From contig MCFG01000097.1 in assembly GCA_002104895.1 (NCBI GenBank), positions 37,501-101,500 on the forward strand: a stretch of DNA of 64,000 nt, written 5' to 3'. A program made the translations under genes and the position numbers. The stretch is from Anaeromyces robustus (taxonomy: Eukaryota; Neocallimastigomycota; Neocallimastigomycetes; Neocallimastigales; Neocallimastigaceae). Every line of letters starts with the position of its first letter. Position 1 is the first letter of the stretch. This document shows positions 56,066 to 64,000 of the stretch, piece after piece. The notes beneath the pieces were generated by a model. It was given only the letters and a program-made list of their open reading frames with translations. It was not told the DNA's origin and ran no database searches.

Positions 56066-57067
56066 ATATTTCAAATTCTAACCTTTAATAAATTAATTCT
56101 TTAATATAATTATAATAATAAATATTTAATAATAAATATAAATAATTATAATTAAATAATAATATTATCCATTCTTTTCCCTTTTTCCCTTATTCTTTCC
56201 CTCCAACTTAAAAACCCTGGACAAATACAGAAAATAAATATTCTGTATAATATTAAAATAAAATAAAATAAATATAATAATAAAAATTAATTATAAAATA
56301 AATGAATTATTTATAAAATGTATAATACAGAAGTTAAATGTATTTCTGTATAAAAGTATAATATTTATTTTTAATTTTTATTTAAAACACTAAATAGATT
56401 AATAAAATATTTAATAATTAGAATAGAAAATATTAATAAATAATAATAACAATAATAATTAACATTAAAATAAATCTTAGAATATAATATTTAGAATAGT
56501 GAATTATATTATAAAATAAATAATAGTAATTAGATTAATTAAATAAATAATAATAATAATAATAGTCGAAAGACTATAATAATAAAATTCATGTATTATA
56601 AAAGGAGGATAATTTTTCTTTCTTTTAAAAAACGATCAATAATTTTGTATTTAAAAATAAGAATAATAAATAAAGTAGAGTTTAAACAAAAGATTATTTT
56701 ATTTTTAATTTTATTGATTCATTAGTAATAATTATTAGGTATAAGTTAATTATATTTATTGTTTATGAATATACATGTTTCCTGCATCAATATATAGTAA
56801 ATTAAAATATACAATATAATCAATAATATAAAAATAATAATAAAAATAATGAAAATGATGATGATATAAGAAAAAATAATATATAAATGAACAGAACGAA
56901 TCTATTTTTCAACAGTAGTTTCTTATTAAAATAAAATAAAAAATAAAAACAAAAAATAAAAAACAAAAAACGAAAAATAAAATTAAAATAAAAAAGTGTA
57001 TTTACATAGTTTTTTCCTTCTTTTGTTTTTTATTTTTTGTTTATATATAAATATAGAGTGAGAGAAA
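56066..57067. other. Intergenic upstream of the CotH fragment
   Basis: AT-rich. It contains a TTCTTTTCCCTTTTTCCC patch near 56170 and AAAAC/AAAAT repeats at 56928-56990. The promoter of the CotH gene may survive here. No other gene seen. Confidence 0.5.
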
Positions 57068-57721
57068 ATGGAATTTAATACAACTTTAATAAAACAAATT
57101 ATTTTATTATTTTTTTTATTATTTTCAGTAACTTCAGCTAGAAATGTTCAATTTTCAGTTGTTAGTTTTGGTAAAAATGTTAAAGTTAAAATTAATAATA
57201 AAAACTATGATTTAAAAAAGGTTAATAATTATACACCTTTATTTAAAGCTTCAATTAATGTTGGTAATAATACTACAATGTAAGCTTTTATACTTTTTTT
57301 TTTTTATTGTTGATTATTAAATAATGTTTTTTTTTGTTATTGTTAATGATTAAATAGTGATGTTTAATCAAAATGATTACTTTAAATATTAATTATAAAT
57401 AATTTTTATTTCTATTTCCATTATAATTTTACTTTTTATTATTTATATATATTGTTCAACAGCTACCAATATATTGAAGATAATAAGACTGAATCATTTA
57501 ACCGTAGTTTAAATAAAGATAAAACTAAAACTGATAATGATTTTTATGGAAAAAAAGATACTGTTAAGAAGTTACCACAATTTCCAATTCTTTATGAATG
57601 GAAAAGATCTGTTGGAAAAGGTGTATTATTTGATGATTCTTATATTCCAACTGTTCACATCTATGGTACTAATAGTCAAAAATTTTTCAAAATAAAAATT
57701 TATATATTAATTTTATTATAA
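57068..57721 (+). pseudogene. CotH-type secreted protein, truncated after the N-terminal domain
   Basis: Exon 1 (57068-57279) and exon 2 (57463-57721) join in phase at a GT/AG intron. The start is a signal peptide (about residues 9-24, FFLLFSVTSA), then a beta-sandwich-like domain (RNVQFSVVSFGKNVKVKINN, KYKY-like YQYIED). Next comes the region leading into the CotH kinase-like domain (LPQFPILYEWKRSVGKGVLF, DDSYIPTVHIYG). Anaerobic-fungal CotH proteins continue here with the kinase-like domain. This one runs into SQKFF, about a dozen unrelated residues and a stop at 57721. I find no continuing exon in the next 400 bp. It is a 3'-truncated gene. A secreted N-terminal fragment could still be made, but kinase function is lost. 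Confidence 0.75.
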
Positions 57722-58119
57722 ATATTAAATTAACGTTAAATAATTTTATTATTTTTTATTAATAAAATTAACATTTATATATATTTTACATAATATATGA
57801 CTACATACTTTATATATTAATAAAGAGTTTTAAAAAAGTTTTATTAATCCAATAATTAATATTGTGCTTTCTTTTAAAAAATATTATTTTTTTATTTAGA
57901 TATTTTTTTTAATAACTTTTTTTTTTTATATTTATGTGTTATATATAATATAAATTCTATTTTATTTATTTTAAAGTACACCATTTATAGTTTCTAAAAA
58001 CTTTTATCAAAAAATTTATTTTATTTCAATTTCTTTTTAAGAATTAATATTATACACCATTAGTATAATATTACTTAAATATATATAAATAATTTTTTTT
58101 TTTTTTTGATTAAATAATA
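57722..58119. other. Intergenic, no remaining CotH exons found
   Basis: AT-rich; searched by eye for the missing CotH domain without success. Confidence 0.5.
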
Positions 58120-60193
58120 TTATTTTGATATATCTTTTATATCTGATATAAATTCCCATAGTTGTTTTTCATTATGTCTATCACAATTATTTAATTTTAC
58201 ATAATATTGAGAACCTAAATCATCTTTATCATCAATACCACTAATATATATATCATTTCTTTTTATAAATTTGGATGTTTTAATATATTTCATAACAGCA
58301 TTACTGTCACAATTGCCTAATACTATTCTATTTTTACTAAGTCTTATACATAAATTCTCTTTTAGAAGCTGATTTAAAATAAGTACTACCATCAATATTG
58401 ACATAATACCATTTATATTTATTCTTATTTTTACATTCTTCATAAGTTATAGGTTCATTTGCATAGGGTTCAGCATATAAACATTTGTTGTAATATCTAT
58501 TATATAACCAAATAGCATCTGATTTATATTCGGTTAAATTATTTACAGAATATTTCCATAACACCTCACCATTACCATCATCCCAATATACGGAATTATC
58601 ACTGAAATCACATGAAAGGAAAGAATTAACATTTCTATCTGCAAGACTATCAGTTAAAGTGTATTGAATCTTATTATCAGATAATAATACAATGTTTCGG
58701 TCAGTAATGGTCAATGAAGTTAATTTAACATTAGGAACGCTATATACTACTTTTTCGGTAGCATCTACATGATTTCTATAGATTAATTTTCCTTCTAACA
58801 AAATTAATGAATAATTATTACAATATAACATTTCACCTTCATTAAAAGAGTCATTGATATATATTCTACTTGCATATAATGGTCTATTATTTATATAATT
58901 ATTACACCATTTATATTCACCTCTTGAAGATTTCAAGACTAATGTTAAATCATTATTCATTAATTCTAATGTATATTTTTCTTCTGCTTTATAATACTCT
59001 TTATGTAAACGCAACTCATTATTAACAAGTATGTCACCATTTTTCGATAAGTTAACAGAATATATTGTTTCCTTAGTATTCAAATATTTAGCAATATCTA
59101 ACAATGGCATATCAAAAAGACCGTACAATACACCCTGACTACTTAATTTTAACCATGGAAGTTTTCCATCTTTTTCATAAATTGGTGATAAAGAATAGAT
59201 GCTATTACATTCATCATCAACTGAGGACAAATTATTACAATCTAAATATCCTGGATATTTCCAAACCGTTTTGATAATATTAACGCATTTGGTTTATAAT
59301 AGTACTTACAATTACATTATTATTAATTATAAATTTAGTGTCGGTAATTCTTAATTCATAGATTTCAACAAAAGCACCTCTACCCTCTAATTGTAAACCG
59401 AAATTATTTGATAAATAAACAAATTTATCTTCGACATCCCTAGCATATAATTTATCATACACAGTAAAATTATTAGCTACATCAATACTACCATCTCTAT
59501 AAACATGTTCTCTATTTTCTAATGAATTTAAAAATTTAACCGGACTGTATCCCTATACAATATCATGAGTCTTCATATCCATGATAATTAATTTGAAATC
59601 AAAATTTCTAACATTCTTTTTAATAGTTAAAGTATATTTATTTTCTATATTTTTGTTGTCAATATTTGGTAAAGAAGCTAAAGTTTTTGATTCATCATTT
59701 TCACAATATAAATGTAATCCGTTACTTAATAGTTTTAATTCTTTAACTTTAGAACATGTAGCTAATATATCTTCTTCACCATATCTATACCATGATAATT
59801 GAGTTTCACTTAAAGCTAAATAGACATTAGCGTCATATTCATACATTAATTTTTCACCTGGAATTAAATTGTTAAAATAAGGATCAACTCTAATATTTTC
59901 ATGATTGGGTTGTTCATAACTATGTATATTATATACATATGGTAATCTTGGTTTTTCATTACAAGACGATATACTATAAACTAATGGTTCAACATATAAC
60001 ATATGGAAATTATTTTGTCTTACAAATAAACTACTCCAAATAATATTATTATTGTTATCAATAATCTTTAATTCACCGTTATCTGTTAATTTTAATTTGT
60101 AATATTGAAGATCAGGAATCGTATTTCCATTAATGTCATCATTGCTTTCTGTATAGTCGGTAGGGAGTGATTCATTATTATTTTTAGTAGTAC

Positions 60194-60242
<49 letters not shown>

Positions 60243-60394
60243 AACAATAGTAGTCGTAGTGGTAATTGTAGTAGTAGTAGTTGTGGTAGTATTTATGGTA
60301 AAAGAATTTTCATTTCCATTTTGATTTATATCTTCTTTTTCTTCTTCTTCTTCCGGAAATAAACTTTCAAAATCATAATCATCATCATCATCAT

Positions 60395-60640
60395 TATATC
60401 TTTTAACTTTATTTGTATTTTTATCATTATCATTTTTATTATAATCATCATCATCATCATTATATCTTTTAACTTTATTTGTATTTTTATCATTATCATT
60501 TTTATTATAATCATCATCATCATCATTATATCTTTTAACTTTATTTGTATTTTTATCATTATCATTTTTATTATAATCATCATCATCATCATTATATCTT
60601 TTAACTTTATTTGTATTTTTATCATTATCATTTTTATTAA
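60395..60640 (-). repeat. 60-bp minisatellite (Asp/Asn-rich) in the lectin-like gene
   Basis: Four almost exact in-frame copies of a 60-bp unit encoding NKNDNDKNTNKVKRYNDDDD and DY. Followed downstream in the protein by a poly-Thr tract at 60190-60300. Confidence 0.9.
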
Positions 60641-61221
60641 TATTATTTTTATCATTATAATTTTTATCAACATCATTTTTGTCAGCATCATTTTTATTAA
60701 CATCATTTTCATCAGTATCATTTTTATTAACATCATTTTCATCAGTATCATTTTCATCGTATACGATATATGGATTTACAGTACGCCATACAATATATTT
60801 ATTAACGTCTCTTATAATCATTTCACCAATAGGTGACAATGAAAGCGAATATGGAGGAGAGAATGGTCCAATATTTGCAGTATTGGTTGACCATAAAGTT
60901 CTATTATTTTGCTTAATAATTAAATTACCAGATGATTGTAAATAGGAACTATATATACCATTATCAGATACTATAGCTTCTTCTTGATTAATAGTAAGGT
61001 CACAACTGAATAATAATTCTGAAGGATGCTTCTTTTTATTATTTATTACTGAATTTGGAATATAATTATGTAAATCATCTTTATTAGTACGCTTAGTTTC
61101 AAATTTCCGAGGGAAATTGTATTCTAATGGGAAAGCAAATCCTTTATAAGAATTACCTGTTTTTGAAGTAATTTTCCATACCGGAGAATATAATCCATCG
61201 TATAAAATAACTTCACAATCT

Positions 61222-61410
61222 TTTCCACTATTTTTTCGACAATCATTAACATATATCCTCTAGTACCATGATAACCCACAATCTTTTCCACTATTTTTTT
61301 CGACAATCATTAACATATATCCTCTAGTACCATGATAACCCACAATCTTTTCCACTATTTTTTTCGACAATCATTAACATATATCCTCTAGTACCATGAT
61401 AACCAACAGG
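61222..61410 (-). repeat. 64-bp tandem triplication in the lectin-like gene
   Basis: The block beginning CGACAATCATTAACATATAT starts at 61237, 61301 and 61365, exactly 64 bp apart. Copies 2 and 3 have a 7-T run where copy 1 has 6. Because 64 is not a multiple of three, each extra unit shifts the frame. Confidence 0.95.
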
Positions 61411-62575
61411 GAAAGGTAAATCTTTAGGTAATGAATCCCATACAAGAATTTCTTGTGATGTATCAACTTTGTATAAATCATTAACATCAACATCATAATC
61501 CTTTAAAATATTACTGGCTTTCATAACTAAATGACCATTCTCTGAAATTTTAAATTTTAAATTTATTTTACTGGCATTGATTTCTTCAGTATTAGGTATC
61601 GTTGTTTCAGCAAACCATTTAATAGAATTTTCATTAAATTCATATTCACAAAGTGCCAATTTACCAGATGGTAAAATACCAAAATACCAAGGATGCTTAG
61701 GATTATTAGTAGAAATCATTGAATTTCCAAAATTATTTCCACTTATTTCGTTTGAATCTGGTGCAACCAATTCTTTTCCCATCGGTAAGAAATTAGCAAC
61801 AGCATTATTAGTAGCTATTTGAATGTTAAATAAATTATTGTCTAAAAATTCAATTTCATTTTTTTTCTCTCTATCAGAGCATCCTGTTTTATTTATAATA
61901 AAATTATTACCAACATTATAAGTAATTTCAGTAGAATAAAATTCAACATGATCACCATCAAATTCATCATACATACCACATGCCCAGATAATTGCTTCAG
62001 ATTTAAGCTGTGGAGTAACATCATATTGATAACATCCACCATTGGTTGGATTAATTCCGATTTGTTGATTCACAGTATAAGTAACTGTATTAGATTTAAC
62101 TTTGCTAAAAGTATTGTCTTTTGAAGTAGTTTTGGAATCTTCAATAGATACTTCTTTTGTAGCTGTATTAGATGTACTTTTGCCAAATGTTCTACCATTA
62201 GACTCTGTTTTGGATTCAGATTCTTCCTTATTCCAACCGTTTTCCTTTGTCCATGTATTAGTTAATGTATTAGAAATAGTATCGGTTTTGGAATTTTCTT
62301 TGGATGAAGTTTCAGTACATCCAATAGTATATGCGTCGGAATAACCATTAGTGACTGACTTGTTCTTCATACATTTCACTAGAAGATTTAGAGTTGTATC
62401 TTGAAGTTTCTTTAGAATTGATTGTAGAGCCACCATCGGAAGAACCTTCAACATCTGTGTTACTAACAGAACGAGTACCTGCTAATGCCATAACTAATTC
62501 GGATCTTTCTTGTCTTGAAGTAAAGTATTCTTGCATATCATAATTAAAATTAGCTAATTTATATTGTTCATACTC

Positions 62576-62938
62576 ATTCCTTTCGTTCCAATATTCAGTT
62601 TGATTAAATGTTTTCCAATTCCATTTTTCTGTTTGATCATAATTTCTTGCGTTCCAAGTTTCAGTTTGTTGATAATTAGCATTATTCCAATATTCTGTCT
62701 GTTGATAATTTTTTTCATTCCATTTTTCCGTTTGTTGATAATTAGCACTATTCCATTTTTCTGTTTGGTCATAATTCTTTGTATTCCATCTTTCTGTCTG
62801 ATCATAATTTTTTTCATTCCAATGTTCTGTTTGTTGATAATTCAAATTATTCCATTTCTCCGTTTGATCATAATTCATATTATTCCATTTTTCAGTTTGA
62901 TCGTAATTCTTTTGATTCCAAACTTCAGTTTGTTGATA
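62576..62938 (-). repeat. Eleven copies of a 33-bp unit encoding hendecad repeats (Y-x-Q-T-E-x-W-N-x-x-N)
   Basis: Eleven uninterrupted 11-residue repeats such as YDQTEKWNNMN and YQQTEHWNEKN. Gln, Thr, Glu, Trp and Asn are invariant or nearly so and the other positions vary. Third-position differences show old, selected repeats rather than fresh expansion. Confidence 0.9.
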
Positions 62939-64000
62939 CGTTTTTTCTACATCTTCATGTTCAGTTATCATTTGCTGTCTTGCAATATCATTAGCATCTT
63001 TCGCAATATCATTAGCTTTATCAGCTGCATCAGCTTGTCTACCATTATAATATGTATCAACACTTCCGGTAACTTTCTCAAACATTCCTTTACCACCACC
63101 TCCAGCACTATTATTACTGCCTTTTCCAAATATTTTTCCAACAAATTGACCGACTTTACTATTACTTACAGCCTTTGTTAATTTAGGTGCAACTTTAGGA
63201 ACTACTTTAGCAAGAATTTCTCCCCCAGTCATTAAAGCTGGAATAAGTGCTGGTAAAATACGTTTTTCTAATTTGACATCTTTTATTTGCTCTTTACTAA
63301 TATTTTTGGTTTCATGGAATGTTTCCCTTTTTTTATTTTTATTATTATATTGAACACGATTGGTTTTTTTTTAAATCTAAAAGCTCTTTTACTTTTTTTC
63401 TTATTATCATTATTTTTATTTTCATATTTACTATCTTTACCAACGTAATCTATTCTTTTAACTTCTTCATATTGATCATTATAAAAATCATAATCGGATT
63501 GTAGCATTTGATTACGTTCTACAGTACCCGATTGTTCTTTATATACATTCCAATTGACTTCATTAGTTTCACCTTCTGTATTTGTTACCGCATGACTATC
63601 TTCCTCTGATATAGAGTGAACATTACTTTCGGAATATTCATCGTTATGAGTGGTACTTTCTTCATTCGATAAACTATTCGATTCAGACTGTGCAATGGCT
63701 ATAGCAATTTCTAAAGTATTTGTACCAGATTCACTATCAGATCCACTAATACTATTAGATTTAGATAAAGATTTAGCAACTTCAATAGTATTTGAAATTT
63801 CATCGGTTAATGTATTAGAATCACTAGTAACATCACCTATTGAATGAGTAACTGACGTTCCATCAGATGTAGTAATTGAATATTGATTTTCAATAGTTGT
63901 TGAAATTAGTGTATTACAGATCACATTACATCCCTCACAATTACTAACTCCTGCACATCGTGCTATATTTTTCGTAAAATCATTATTCATATCAAATTTA

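Larger units (their letters stand above)
58120..64000 (-). pseudogene. Large lectin-like extracellular protein gene, multiply disrupted, 5' end outside window
   Basis: Successive minus-strand frames (63283-64000, 62348-63350, 61324-62400, 59553-61230, 59280-59552, 58337-59278, 58120-58360) read as one protein. In order: Cys and Ser/Thr-rich alternating region; glycine-rich hydrophobic segment (GGEILAKVVPKVAPKLTKAV); alanine-rich helix; eleven 11-residue repeats; second Ser/Thr-rich stretch (NTLTNTWTKENGWNKEESES); bulb-type-lectin-like segments (LQSSGNLIIKQNNRTLWSTN); Asp/Asn repeats; poly-Thr; more lectin-like segments; and a ricin-B-like end (CLYAEPYANE, YKWYYV, QLWEF). Breaks: homopolymer shift near 63364-63372, shift near 62355, a 64-bp triplication at 61222-61410, an in-frame TAG at 59553, and shifts near 59280 and 58360. 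Most are outside homopolymers, so this is a dead gene. The Ser/Thr-rich parts resemble aerolysin-type pore-forming regions only superficially. Confidence 0.75.

Noticed and set aside
62050-63990. Aerolysin/ETX-MTX2 pore-forming domain in the Ser/Thr-rich parts of the lectin-like gene
   Set aside because: Alternating Ser/Thr is suggestive but not specific, and the gene is disrupted; no supporting motif seen.

Overview
The window looks like nuclear DNA of an anaerobic gut fungus (Neocallimastigomycota). Base composition is extremely A+T-rich, intergenic DNA is homopolymers and short tandem repeats, introns are small and AT-rich, and proteins carry long Asn, Thr and Gln tracts. The gene families fit that group: a secreted beta-helix/EGF/7TM receptor, a CotH-type protein, a PD-(D/E)XK (Rpn-type) protein, ankyrin-repeat remains and a non-LTR retrotransposon. 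The taxon is inferred from composition and families, not from a marker search.

Layout. 1-6.3 kb: minus-strand multi-exon receptor gene running off the left edge, with an AAAAT array in one intron. 6.3-8.0 kb: about 95 copies of the heptamer TTATTCA. 8.0-11.2 kb: minus-strand PD-(D/E)XK-like gene with coiled coil, a partial tandem copy of its 3' end, and an inverted repeat on both sides. 11.7-12.7 kb: APC11, the RING subunit of the anaphase-promoting complex, with an Asp in place of a zinc-binding Cys. 13.4-15.7 kb: two near-identical divergent HSP20 genes. 16.9-18.5 kb: 5'-truncated LINE with poly(A) tail and a 14-bp target-site duplication. 19.4-24.9 kb: three tandem six-TM protein genes. 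25.4-27.8 kb: a second divergent HSP20 pair whose shared upstream elements are inverted relative to the first pair. 29.2-32.1 kb: six-exon CRAL-TRIO (Sec14-like) gene. 32-36.8 kb: no gene seen.

36.8-47.2 kb holds two tandem minus-strand paralogues with a conserved C-terminal domain of unknown function and very low-complexity middles. Between them is a short piece of 18S rDNA. 48.1-49.5 kb is a decayed ankyrin-repeat gene. 51.0-52.0 kb is an intact Rheb GTPase. 52-57 kb has no gene that I can support. 57.1-57.7 kb is a truncated CotH gene. 58.1-64 kb is a large, multiply disrupted lectin-like gene with an unusual 11 x 11-residue repeat, running off the right edge.

The housekeeping genes (APC11, CRAL-TRIO, Rheb) appear intact and single copy. 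Between them lie locally duplicated families (HSP20, six-TM proteins, low-complexity paralogues) and gene remains concentrated at the right end. I did not find a convincing new multi-gene system. The strongest leads are the HSP20 inverted quartet, the APC11 ligand change, the paired unknown-domain proteins, the 18S fragment and the hendecad-repeat lectin-like relic. Single frameshifts in homopolymers could be assembly errors; stops and shifts outside homopolymers are more trustworthy.
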